A DNA stretch of 64,000 bases, taken from contig CP043547.1 in assembly GCA_009664345.1 (NCBI GenBank), positions 5,236,709 through 5,300,708 of the forward strand, given 5' to 3'. A program made the translations under genes and the position numbers. The notes under the pieces were generated by a model, which was given only the letters and a program-made list of their open reading frames with translations, was not told where the DNA came from and made no database searches. This stretch comes from Planctomycetales bacterium 10988. Its GTDB lineage: Bacteria > Planctomycetota > Planctomycetia > Pirellulales > Pb10988. Below, piece by piece: positions 27,023-35,504 of this stretch (positions are counted from its first letter, which is position 1; the number at the start of each line of letters is the position of its first letter).

Positions 27023-28444
27023 CTAGCTTCGCTGAAACCCATGAGTCGTGAAAGTTTTCGTCTGGGAAAAGACCTTCGATGGCGAATGTCTCCACGCTAC
27101 GATCCTATGCCAAGCGAAATCCAAAAGGATGCCTGCTCCGAAGAATCCAATCGGTTCGATCGGCATCCGAAAGCGGGCGGACATAATCGTCAGGCAGTGG
27201 AAAAGCATCACCATTGCGAAGATGGAAAGGAGTGGAGCCAGCCGCCACATCGCGCGACGATTCAGACAAAACCCGCCAATGACAATCGCCAGCCAACCCC
27301 AAAGCGAGAGTTGATAAAGAGGATGGGCGGTTTTGGGATTCGTGCTGTCTCCCAAGAAAAAGTACCAACCACGCCTACCACTTAAACTCAAATATCGAAG
27401 CGGGGCGGCTTGAATATCCGCCAGGGCACGACTCAGCATAACGCGGGATTTCTCCGGTTCACTTTTCCCAATCAACCCGGCATAGAAAGTCGGTTTGAGT
27501 AGTAGATCATCGATATAATACGTCTCGTGCCGGGCCTCCCACATTGCCGCATTCCAGCCTTGTAGGCTCCCATCGTGTTGGGAAAGAACTCCGGCAACGG
27601 TCGCTTTGGGAATCTTATCCGTTCCCCAACTGATTCGATTATTCCCTTGCCAGAAGGCATAGCCGAAGGTCGATTTCACAAACACCATTTCGCCGTGAAC
27701 TTGATAGTTTCTTACCAGCCAGGGACTAAGCACCAGCCCTGTCATTGAAAAACAAAAAGCGGTTTTGAGAAAAAAGATACTCATCTTACGCGGTGGAGTT
27801 GGCTCAGAATCCTCCATTGAAGATCGTCGAAAGAACAGCCACCACAGGCCAGGTGCGGCGAGTAGGAGAATAGGCTCGATCAATAAAAGCCCGCCGAGTC
27901 CCGCTCCGAGTAAACCGATTTGAATCCAAGATTGTTTCCGATTCGACCAAGCGGCCCACGCGGTCAAGCCTATGAGTCCGAAGGTCGCCCAGGGGACGAT
28001 TTGAATATGCGTCACCATATAGATGTGCGGAGGGTAAAGAGCCGCCATCCAACCGGCACCGAAACCGAAGAGTTTTCTTTCCGGAAAGAGGGAATGCCCG
28101 ATCGATACGACCAGTGCAACAGTTCCCATCCCTACAAAGGCTTGCAAGATTTGCAAAAGGAAAAGTGCTGCCACTCTGTCAGGTCCAGTGACGCCATAAA
28201 GTCCGGCCAGCAAGTACGGAAGAAACGGGGCCTGTTGAGAAGTTAGCCCTTCTTCCCCCAAAAAAGTGACCGAAAAACCTTTTCCCGCCAAAATATTTTC
28301 CGCAATTTCGCCATGTTCAAAAGTGATGGGCCGATGCCCAGGGTGGGCATTGCCTAACCAAATGACCGCCATAACCCGCAAAAGAAGCGATATGGAAAGA
28401 AGAATAGACCAATGAAAAGCCAATTTTGAAAGTCTTCGCGACAT
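27023..28444 (-). CDS. GT39/ArnT-like membrane glycosyltransferase
   Basis: 473 residues with about 10-12 membrane helices. The first helix is at about 13-30, followed by a large extracytoplasmic loop holding acidic residues (ITFEHGEIAENILAGKGFS), the position of the catalytic acidic motif in the PMT/ArnT superfamily. The pattern of loop, hydrophobic pairs (AALYPPHIYMVTHIQIVPW) and C-terminal soluble-plus-helix region fits polyprenol-phosphate-dependent sugar transferases. The acceptor is unknown; it is probably an envelope polysaccharide, lipid or protein. It is followed about 190 bp on by the unknown gene at 25890. Superfamily assignment is good, activity is inference. Confidence 0.82.
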   Translation of the reverse strand: MSRRLSKLAFHWSILLSISLLLRVMAVIWLGNAHPGHRPITFEHGEIAENILAGKGFSVTFLGEEGLTSQQAPFLPYLLAGLYGVTGPDRVAALFLLQILQAFVGMGTVALVVSIGHSLFPERKLFGFGAGWMAALYPPHIYMVTHIQIVPWATFGLIGLTAWAAWSNRKQSWIQIGLLGAGLGGLLLIEPILLLAAPGLWWLFFRRSSMEDSEPTPPRKMSIFFLKTAFCFSMTGLVLSPWLVRNYQVHGEMVFVKSTFGYAFWQGNNRISWGTDKIPKATVAGVLSQHDGSLQGWNAAMWEARHETYYIDDLLLKPTFYAGLIGKSEPEKSRVMLSRALADIQAAPLRYLSLSGRRGWYFFLGDSTNPKTAHPLYQLSLWGWLAIVIGGFCLNRRAMWRLAPLLSIFAMVMLFHCLTIMSARFRMPIEPIGFFGAGILLDFAWHRIVAWRHSPSKVFSQTKTFTTHGFQRS

Positions 28445-28585
28445 GGTGTCCTCAATAGAATTGCTGGGAATTGAGGTTTAGAGGTGATTTTGCGAAGGAC
28501 TATAGAGAGAATCCGGCGTGAAGACTAGAACAATTTCTGACTTCCGTGGGGTATCTACCGAATCGAATAGGTATAAGTCTTTTAT

Positions 28586-29569
28586 TTATTGAGACTTAGA
28601 GATTGTGTGAATTGCAGGGGGATAACAAAATTGTCCGTCACAAGGGGCCATGACGGAATCTTGTTCATCCAGGCCGGGTGCTTGTAACCCTATTCTATTC
28701 AAGAAGATATGATCCATGGCGGATGCAGGGAGAACCGGATCAGAGAGAAATTGGACATGGCCATCTTCAAAGAGGACGTTTTGTCCTTTCCCACCATGAT
28801 TTCGGCTTTGGAGTTGTGGTTCGAGGGCGGATGGTCGATCGGCCACCAGCGCGAATTGACTCCGGGAAAGCATCGGATTTTGCTCATCCTGCTCTTGCTC
28901 ATAGCCCAAGGAAAAGGCATAACTTCCACCCAGGGAACGCTTTAAGATTTTTAGAGATTCTTCGTCTGCTTCTAGAAAAGAATCGCGAGAAGGGCAGGTA
29001 TCCAAACAGAGCGAGGCTTCGGTCGCGGATGGACATTGCAAAACGGTAGGGTCGGTTAAATGACCTTCTTCAAAGAGTGTAAGCGTTCTCGAAGAGGGGC
29101 CAGAAAGTGGGCCTTCCCAAAGTAGGGGAGGATAAAAACCAGCATTTGCCAGGGAATAGCTGGAAAAACCTTTGCCGATTTCGCGAAGATGGTCTTTACA
29201 GGCAGAAAGTTGGCTTTCACTCTGTAAATGACAAAGACAGGGGCCAAGTAACAGAAGGAAAGAAAAAGTCATCGCTAGCGTTGCAACGACATCGCATAGC
29301 GACCAATTTCTCCATCGATTTGACTTGGAAACGGGATTTAGTTCAGAAAAGGAAGTCGAATCCCCAGAGAAGAGCTGATCGCAAGTGCGTTCAGCCAATC
29401 CCTGAGGGGGATCGAGGGGAGCCGGGTCCGCTTGCAAGCAATCAAGCTCTGAGCGGATTTGTTCCAAGGCTTCTCGCCAGGAAGGCTCCCGTTGAAGTTG
29501 CTCTTCGACATAAGCGTATTCTTCTGGTTCAAGAATCTCTAAAAGATAGCCAATTAACAACTCTCGCAT
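28586..29569 (-). CDS. Anti-sigma-like membrane protein with H-X-DG prepilin-associated domain
   Basis: 327 residues, starting 2 bp after the sigma factor stop. Residues 1-60 resemble an anti-sigma N-terminus (LIGYLLEILEPEEYAYVEEQL), lacking the HxxxCxxC zinc motif. One membrane helix (about 92-112) follows. The C-terminal domain resembles the DUF1559 type: SACKDHLREIGKGFSSYSL, then NHGGKGQNVLFEDGHVQFL, which is close to the H-X9-DG motif but with ten residues between H and D. In Planctomycetota that domain normally belongs to pseudopilins. Joining it to an anti-sigma head suggests a membrane sensor that holds the sigma factor. Proline and cysteine content of the outer part is high. The anti-sigma role rests on context. 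Confidence 0.8.
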   Translation of the reverse strand: MRELLIGYLLEILEPEEYAYVEEQLQREPSWREALEQIRSELDCLQADPAPLDPPQGLAERTCDQLFSGDSTSFSELNPVSKSNRWRNWSLCDVVATLAMTFSFLLLLGPCLCHLQSESQLSACKDHLREIGKGFSSYSLANAGFYPPLLWEGPLSGPSSRTLTLFEEGHLTDPTVLQCPSATEASLCLDTCPSRDSFLEADEESLKILKRSLGGSYAFSLGYEQEQDEQNPMLSRSQFALVADRPSALEPQLQSRNHGGKGQNVLFEDGHVQFLSDPVLPASAMDHIFLNRIGLQAPGLDEQDSVMAPCDGQFCYPPAIHTISKSQ

Positions 29570-29571
29570 TG

Positions 29572-30222
29572 TTAGCGATCCCCAGCTAACTCACTTTTGC
29601 TCCAAACTTCATTCAATTTTTTTACCGCTGCATGGAGCCGACTTTTGACCGTTCCGAGGGGCAAGTCGAGTGCTTCGGCGATCTCGCGATATTTTAGACC
29701 TTGATAGTACGCTTGTACCACCACGGCTCGCAAATGATCGGGAAGATTTAAAACGGCTTGACGAATCCAGTCGCGCCGTTCATCGTCTTGCAGAGATTCG
29801 CTAGGCCCATCTTCTTTGCTGGAAAGTACTTCCATCAATGTGCCTAAGTCGTCATCCCGGCTTTTATTGGCCCCATCAAGAGATACCATACGGTGGCGTT
29901 TTGCTTTCCGCAAGGCGTCAATCGCTTGATGGGTCGCAATCGTGTAAAGCCAAGGACGAACGCGAAGTCCCTCTTCAAATTGGTGACATTTCAAGTGCAG
30001 TTGTAAAAACGTGCCTTGAAAGGCGTCTTCGGCCAAAGTCGTATCTCCAAGGTACCGGCGAAGATAGTTATATAACTCACTTTCATAGCGTTGGACAAGC
30101 TGTTCAAAAGCGAGCCGATCTTCGGTAGTCCGATATCTCAGCAATAATTCCTCATCGGTGAGGAACTTTGGTTTCCCCTGTCGGTGTAACGACTTCGGAT
30201 GATTTAATGTTGCTGTACTCAT
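29572..30222 (-). CDS. ECF-type RNA polymerase sigma factor
   Basis: 216 residues. Region 2 spans about residues 30-110 (YNYLRRYLGDTTLAEDAFQ, RPWLYTIATHQAIDALRKA) and region 4 about 150-205 (LPDHLRAVVVQAYYQGLKY, EIAEALDLPLGTVKSRLHA), which recognise the -10 and -35 elements. A linker of about 40 acidic residues separates them. It directs RNA polymerase to a specific set of promoters. The downstream gene begins 2 bp after its stop and resembles an anti-sigma factor, so the two form an operon. The 258-bp region upstream probably holds its own, perhaps autoregulated, promoter. Confidence 0.95.
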   Translation of the reverse strand: MSTATLNHPKSLHRQGKPKFLTDEELLLRYRTTEDRLAFEQLVQRYESELYNYLRRYLGDTTLAEDAFQGTFLQLHLKCHQFEEGLRVRPWLYTIATHQAIDALRKAKRHRMVSLDGANKSRDDDLGTLMEVLSSKEDGPSESLQDDERRDWIRQAVLNLPDHLRAVVVQAYYQGLKYREIAEALDLPLGTVKSRLHAAVKKLNEVWSKSELAGDR

Positions 30223-30480
30223 TGGATACGGTTGGGTTTGAGTTAAGGTTCATCCCAAACTTCATGACAAAAATCCTTTTAGTCAAAGGAGTAAATTGCA
30301 TGAATTTAAGGTAATTTTCTAAATATCTGGTCAGGACATTAGAATAGTTACCGCTCGGGAGTAAATCTTTTTCTTTTTCTTTGGATATTTCCGACTTGCC
30401 ATCAAGGCAGCCAGAAGTAATAGTTTTAGATTATAACCGCATAAATAGAGAGCAATTCACATGCCATCTGGAGCAAATCT

Positions 30481-32163
30481 TTGACCTCCTACCGTTGGAT
30501 CACGCCGGGCGACCTCAACGCCTTCTTCGGGCTGATGCTCGATAACTTAGCCGTTTTAGTCTTAACCGTGAGTTTGCTTTCGAGCTTTGATGGGTATCCG
30601 ACGGAGTTTGCCGTCCGCTATCTTGTCCCTGGAACCGCCTTTGGAGTGTTGATCGGAGATTTGATCTATACTTGGATGGAGTTTCGATTGGCAAAGAAGA
30701 CGGGAAGCAAAGAAGTCACCGCCATGCCGCTGGGGCTGGATACGCCGAGCACCTTCGGGATGATCTTCTTTGTGCTGGGGCCTGCCTACCTGCAAGCTAA
30801 AGGCGAAGGCCTTTCCCCCGAGGAGGCCGCTCGCTATTCCTGGCATATTGGAATCGGCACGATGATGTGCATTGGTGTCTTCAAGGTGATTTGCTCTTTT
30901 GGAGCAGGCCTCGTCCGCAAGATCGTTCCGCGTGCGGGACTTTTGGGATCGCTGGCAGCGGTCGCCTTGGTCTTGATTGCTTTCTTTCCGATGATCCAAG
31001 TCTTGCGGTATCCGATCGTCGGTTTCTTGGCTTTGTCGGTGATCTTGACGACGCTCGTTGCCCGCTATCAACTCCCTTGGAAAATCCCCGGCGGACTCGC
31101 CGCGCTGCTGTTGGGGGGAATCGTTTATTATCTGATGGATTTCACCGGAGTTCTGGGAGCCGAGACCTCGGGCTATGAACAGGCCCTTCCAAGTCTGGGC
31201 TTCTATCTCCCTTGGGCCGGCTGGGATTGGTTGCAAGTTTTTTCCGAGAGCCTGCAATACTTGCCGGTCGTGTTGCCGCTTGCCCTGGCGACGGTCGTTG
31301 GGGGGATCGATTGCACCGAGAGTGCCGCGGCCGCCGGAGATGAATATCACACCGGTTCGATTGTATTCGTCGAGGCTTTTTCCACGTTGGTTGCCGGATT
31401 TTGTGGTGGGGTCGTTCAATCGACTCCATACATTGGGCATCCGGCCTACAAAGCGATGGGCGGCCGAGCGGCCTATACGTTGGCAACCGGGCTATTCATC
31501 GGAGGGGCGGGAATTTTCGGGTGGTTCAGTTTGCTTTACGCCTGGATTCCGGCGGCGGCCATCTATCCAATTTTAATTTTCATTGGCTTGGAAATTACCG
31601 CACAGAGTTATCAAGCGACCCCGACGAAACATTATCCTGCGGTCGCCGTGGCTTGCATTCCCGCTTTGGCCTACTTGGTGATGTTGTACGCGGATCAATG
31701 TTTAGGCTCGTTCGGCGAATCGGTCGCGAGTCTGGCGGAAAGCAACTCCGCCTTGGCAACACAACTTCAAACACTTCGAATCCTGTCTGGAAGCGGCGGC
31801 TTTATTCTAACTTCGCTCCTTTGGGGAGCAGCCTTGGCTTATATGATTGATCGAAGATGGTTCTCAGCGGCGATGACTTTCTGCTTTGGGATCGTCGGAA
31901 GTCTGTTTGGAATCATCCATTCGCCACTACCCGCAGGTCGGTTGGTCCTGCCGTGGAACGCTCCTTTTGATTTGCCGGAGTCAATCCTCGGGGGGCAAAC
32001 TCCATTCTACGTGGCTGCCGGTTATGCGATCGTCGTGGTATGGCTGGGCGTCCTCGGGTGGATCGGTTCGCCAAGTCAAACAGCCGACGATCCCAGCGAG
32101 ATCATTGTGGAGAAACCGACGGACTCCGACGAACAAACCACTTCAGAAAGTGCTGGTACGTGA
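30481..32163 (+). CDS. NCS2-like permease (purine/pyrimidine type)
   Basis: 560 residues with 12-14 membrane helices. Translation starts at TTG 30481; TGGAG lies seven bases upstream and the next residues, TPGDLNAFFGLMLDNL, begin the conserved fold, so no later start is plausible. Motifs of the xanthine/uracil and AzgA permeases are visible: MPLGLDTPSTFGMIF in helix 3 and CGGVVQSTPYIGHPAYKAMG further on, with VVGGIDCTESAAAAG at the position of the substrate-binding helix 8. It is an inner membrane symporter, probably for a nucleobase; the substrate cannot be told. The stop overlaps the methyltransferase start by one base. Confidence 0.88.
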   Translation: MTSYRWITPGDLNAFFGLMLDNLAVLVLTVSLLSSFDGYPTEFAVRYLVPGTAFGVLIGDLIYTWMEFRLAKKTGSKEVTAMPLGLDTPSTFGMIFFVLGPAYLQAKGEGLSPEEAARYSWHIGIGTMMCIGVFKVICSFGAGLVRKIVPRAGLLGSLAAVALVLIAFFPMIQVLRYPIVGFLALSVILTTLVARYQLPWKIPGGLAALLLGGIVYYLMDFTGVLGAETSGYEQALPSLGFYLPWAGWDWLQVFSESLQYLPVVLPLALATVVGGIDCTESAAAAGDEYHTGSIVFVEAFSTLVAGFCGGVVQSTPYIGHPAYKAMGGRAAYTLATGLFIGGAGIFGWFSLLYAWIPAAAIYPILIFIGLEITAQSYQATPTKHYPAVAVACIPALAYLVMLYADQCLGSFGESVASLAESNSALATQLQTLRILSGSGGFILTSLLWGAALAYMIDRRWFSAAMTFCFGIVGSLFGIIHSPLPAGRLVLPWNAPFDLPESILGGQTPFYVAAGYAIVVVWLGVLGWIGSPSQTADDPSEIIVEKPTDSDEQTTSESAGT

Positions 32164-32828
32164 TGGAGTCGGAACTGCAACGCATCCTGGAACCGGAGGT
32201 CATGGATACTTCCGAAGAGGCTGCCGAGTATGATTCGATGGATCACCGTGAAGTGAACTTCCGCTTTGTTCGCGACTTCTTGAGCTACCAACCCGACGTG
32301 GCGGCGGTCCTTGATCTTGGAACGGGTACCGCTCAAATTCCGATCGAACTCGTCAAGCAATGTCCGCCAGCTCAGGGAATCGCGGTCGATCTCTCTCAGG
32401 CGATGCTTGATCTCGCCAAAGAGAATCTTCAAAAAGCAGAGTGTTCCTCAGCATTTCAATTGGAACTGGTGGATGCGAAGGGACTGCCGCATGCCGATCA
32501 GACGTTTACTTCGGTCATGAGCAATAGCATCTTGCATCATGTCCCGGAACCGATCGTGGTACTGAAAGAGGCCGTCCGCGTAGTAGAGGCCTCCGGCTTG
32601 ATTTTCTTTCGTGATCTCGTCCGCCCTCAAAATCTCGAAGAGCTGGACCATCTCGTGAGCACCTATGCAGGTCAAGAGAACGATCGGCAGCGGCAACTCT
32701 TTCGCGATTCGCTCCATGCCGCGTTGAGTTTGCCGGAGGTTCAGGCACTCGTCAAATCCCTCGGCTTCCCCCCCGAATCGGTGAAGCTGAGTTCCGACCG
32801 CCATTGGACTTGGGCCGTAAATCGGTAG
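32163..32828 (+). CDS. Class I SAM-dependent methyltransferase
   Basis: 221 residues, with the ATG sharing its A with the permease TGA at 32161-32163, which suggests translational coupling. The frame is open upstream to 32040, but that segment lies inside the permease gene. Motif I is VLDLGTGTAQIPIEL (about 43-57), motif II acidic VDLSQAMLDLA, then ELVDAKGLPHADQTF and SNSILHHVPEP, as in UbiE/Methyltransf_11 proteins. It is cytosolic and transfers a methyl group from SAM; the acceptor is unknown. Coupling to a nucleobase-type permease hints at a small-molecule substrate, which is inference. Confidence 0.9.
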   Translation: MESELQRILEPEVMDTSEEAAEYDSMDHREVNFRFVRDFLSYQPDVAAVLDLGTGTAQIPIELVKQCPPAQGIAVDLSQAMLDLAKENLQKAECSSAFQLELVDAKGLPHADQTFTSVMSNSILHHVPEPIVVLKEAVRVVEASGLIFFRDLVRPQNLEELDHLVSTYAGQENDRQRQLFRDSLHAALSLPEVQALVKSLGFPPESVKLSSDRHWTWAVNR

Positions 32829-33100
32829 TTCCAGGAATTCTCGGCATCAAAGCCAAGTACCGGTGAACTTGGGTGTCTAGAGAACTGTCATAGCTGGTAG
32901 AGACGGAAAAGGCGGAGAATTCTATTTCTCCTAGCTTCTTAAATAGTTACCACTTCCGTTGATTGGTCTATTTCTCTGCAGAGCCCTTGGCTGGTCAAGC
33001 CTTGTTTTTTTGAGAGAATATTCGAAACGCTCTTTTGCAACCTGATTTTTTTCGAACTCGCAAGAACTCTTTGCGATTCATCTCTCACCTTGAGTTTTCT

Positions 33101-34432
33101 ATGTGTGCTGAAGTTGAAGGAGAAAACACCACTGCTGGGTGTACGACGGTCATTGTCAATGATAACCCTGCCCCGGCTTCCCCTCCGATTGTTCCTAAAC
33201 CGAGCAGGAAATCGGACGAAGAAGTTTCTCCTTACAATCGCACATTCTGGTATGCATATCTTGCCAATGCCTCGCTCGTCACCGCGAATGGGATTTTAAC
33301 CCGCTATGTGGAGTTCGTAAAAATCTACGAACCGACCCGGGCGGAATTCTATCTCGGCATGGTGGTCGGCGTCGGGATGATCGGGAGTTTGATCCTGAGA
33401 CTGGCACAAGGTTCGGCCATGGACCGCTACGGGACTCGGCTCGTCTGGGTCTTGTCCGCGGGCATCTTCACCTTGAGCCTCCTCTTCCATCTAACCCTGC
33501 CGCTGATTGCGGGAACGCTTCTGTTTTGGCCGGTGGTTTATTTATTGAGGATTGCCTTGGCGACAGGTTTAGCCGGTTCGTTCGGGGCCTCGATGACCTT
33601 TATCTCTCGGCGGGCGGGTCCGCGACGGATGGCGGAGCTGATCGGCACGCTGGGAACGAGCGGTTTTATCGGCATGGTCACCGGGCCGGCGGTTGGGGAC
33701 GCCCTTTTCTCTTTGTCTTGGTCGAATGAGGCCAAAGTGGAAGGGATGTTCTTACTCGGGGCGATTCTCAGTTTGAGTTGTGCTTGCTTCGCCTATCTTG
33801 CGACCGAAGGGGCGACAATTGAACGTTCACGGCACCGCCGACCTCCGGTGTGGTGGATCTTGTGGAGATACCGTCCTGGTCCGGTCTTGCTGGTTGCCAT
33901 GGCGATGGGGATCGGAGTCGTCTTCCCTTTTCACTTCCTAGCGGAATTTGTGAAGGAACATGAACTCGGGGGCCTGGGCCGCTATTTTCTGTGTTATGCG
34001 AGCTTTGCCTTCGTAACACGGCTTTCGATCCGCCGTTTTGCCGAGAGATATGGCATTCGCCGGATGGCGGGAATTGGTCTGATTCTGCTTGTCACAAGCT
34101 ATTCGACCTATCTATTGGTTCAAGGCCCATGGACACTTTTGATTCCTGCGTGCATCGCTGGGGCGGCTCATGCGTTTCTCTTTCCCGCAGCTGTCGCAGG
34201 CGGAAGTGCCTCTTTCCCGACGCGCTACCGGGGAATGGCAACAACTTTTATGCAAGGCTTCCTCGACCTGGGGACTTTGCTGGGCGGACCGATGGTGGGA
34301 ATGTTTCTTGATTGGGCCACTCACTGGTCGGACGAACCTTATTTTTGGATGTTCTTTGCGATGTCTCTCTGGCTGGGAATGCTTGGAATCTTGTATTGGT
34401 TCACCACGGAACGCGAAGCGATCCACGAGTAG
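33101..34432 (+). CDS. MFS transporter
   Basis: 443 residues from ATG 33101; a TTG at 33035 would add 22 residues and is less likely. The first 45 residues are polar and cytoplasmic, followed by 12 membrane helices. The loop between helices 2 and 3 has AQGSAMDRYGTRLVWVLSAG, matching the MFS motif A (G-x-x-D-R-x-G-R-R). A second such loop occurs at RRFAERYGIRRMAG in the C-terminal half. It is an inner membrane secondary transporter; direction and substrate are unknown. It converges on the epimerase gene with 2 bp between stops. Confidence 0.92.
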   Translation: MCAEVEGENTTAGCTTVIVNDNPAPASPPIVPKPSRKSDEEVSPYNRTFWYAYLANASLVTANGILTRYVEFVKIYEPTRAEFYLGMVVGVGMIGSLILRLAQGSAMDRYGTRLVWVLSAGIFTLSLLFHLTLPLIAGTLLFWPVVYLLRIALATGLAGSFGASMTFISRRAGPRRMAELIGTLGTSGFIGMVTGPAVGDALFSLSWSNEAKVEGMFLLGAILSLSCACFAYLATEGATIERSRHRRPPVWWILWRYRPGPVLLVAMAMGIGVVFPFHFLAEFVKEHELGGLGRYFLCYASFAFVTRLSIRRFAERYGIRRMAGIGLILLVTSYSTYLLVQGPWTLLIPACIAGAAHAFLFPAAVAGGSASFPTRYRGMATTFMQGFLDLGTLLGGPMVGMFLDWATHWSDEPYFWMFFAMSLWLGMLGILYWFTTEREAIHE

Positions 34433-34434
34433 CC

Positions 34435-35370
34435 CTATTCATTGCCTCGATAATACTGCAAGGTTTTGTCGAGGCCCTTTTCAAAATCGATCTGAGGTTG
34501 AAAACCCAATCGTTCCCGGGCGAGGGAGATATCGCTACAACTGTGGAGAATATCTCCTGGTCGCGGATCGAGAAACTTCGGCTCAATCGAAGTTCCGAGC
34601 AAGGCATTGAGTTGATCGACAAGCTCCAGCAACGTGCGGGATTTGCCACTTCCAATATTGAAGACTTCCCCGGCGATGCCATCGGTTTCGGCAGCCAAGA
34701 GATTCGCTTGCACCACATTTTCCACAAAGAGAAAATCCCGTGATTGCGACCCATCACCAAAAATAGTGGGCCGTTCGCCTTTTAACATGGCGGTCATAAA
34801 CAGAGGAATCACCGCGGAATAAGGACTCGCGGGGTCCTGCCGAGGCCCGAAGATATTGAAGTAGCGAAGGCAAACAGTATTCATTCCATACGAACTGGCA
34901 AAGGCTTGGCAGTAGAGTTCGCCGGCCAGCTTCGCCGCTCCATACGGAGACAAGACCGAAGGCAGATCGGTTTCACGTTTGACCGTACTTTCTCGATCCC
35001 CGTAGGCACTGCTCGAAGCGGCATAGACAAATCGTTCCACCCCGGCACGTCGGGCGACATCCAGCAAGGTCAGCGTTCCGGTCACACACTGATCGTGTGT
35101 CTCCAGCGGAAATTTCACGCTATGCGGAACCGAGGGAAGGGCCGCTTGATGAAAAACAATCTCGATACCATCGATTGCCTGTTCGACGGCCTTGCGATCC
35201 GAAACCGATCCTTGGATGAGCGTGAGCCGGTCTTGCCAAGGGGCCAGATATGCACTTTTCCCGGTGCTGAGATTATCGAGCACGCGAACGTGATCGCCCC
35301 GCTCGACACAAGCGGCCGCTAGATGAGAACCAATAAACCCCGCCCCGCCGGTGATGAGTACCTTTGCCAC
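34435..35370 (-). CDS. NAD-dependent nucleotide-sugar epimerase/dehydratase
   Basis: 311 residues from GTG 35370, which starts directly before the Rossmann motif AKVLITGGAGFIGSHLA; the frame is open to 35445 but the extra residues are not family-like. The extended SDR features are the N-terminal GGAGFIG, YAASSSAYG and the catalytic YGAAK. It matches UDP-glucose 4-epimerases and related sugar nucleotide epimerases, cytosolic enzymes that supply activated sugars for surface polysaccharides. Substrate not determined. The minus-strand ExeA-like gene lies upstream but a terminator stands between them. Confidence 0.92.
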   Translation of the reverse strand: MAKVLITGGAGFIGSHLAAACVERGDHVRVLDNLSTGKSAYLAPWQDRLTLIQGSVSDRKAVEQAIDGIEIVFHQAALPSVPHSVKFPLETHDQCVTGTLTLLDVARRAGVERFVYAASSSAYGDRESTVKRETDLPSVLSPYGAAKLAGELYCQAFASSYGMNTVCLRYFNIFGPRQDPASPYSAVIPLFMTAMLKGERPTIFGDGSQSRDFLFVENVVQANLLAAETDGIAGEVFNIGSGKSRTLLELVDQLNALLGTSIEPKFLDPRPGDILHSCSDISLARERLGFQPQIDFEKGLDKTLQYYRGNE

Positions 35371-35429
35371 GAGCTTCCGCCTTTCGAGAGTGTTCTGTGG
35401 TGATGCAAGTATTCTCTCGAAATCCGCGC

Positions 35430-35469
35430 AAAAAAGAACCCCCACGAATTCGCTGAGAACTCGCAGGGG
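35430..35469 (-). terminator. Rho-independent terminator after the ExeA-like gene
   Basis: On the minus strand a G/C-rich stem CCCCTGCGAGTTC/GAATTCGTGGGG with one bulged T, then TTCTTTTTTG. It lies about 35 bp after the ExeA-like stop. Confidence 0.75.
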
Positions 35470-35504
35470 CGGAACGGTTGTTCGGTTGAACCGCGACGGG
35501 GTGA

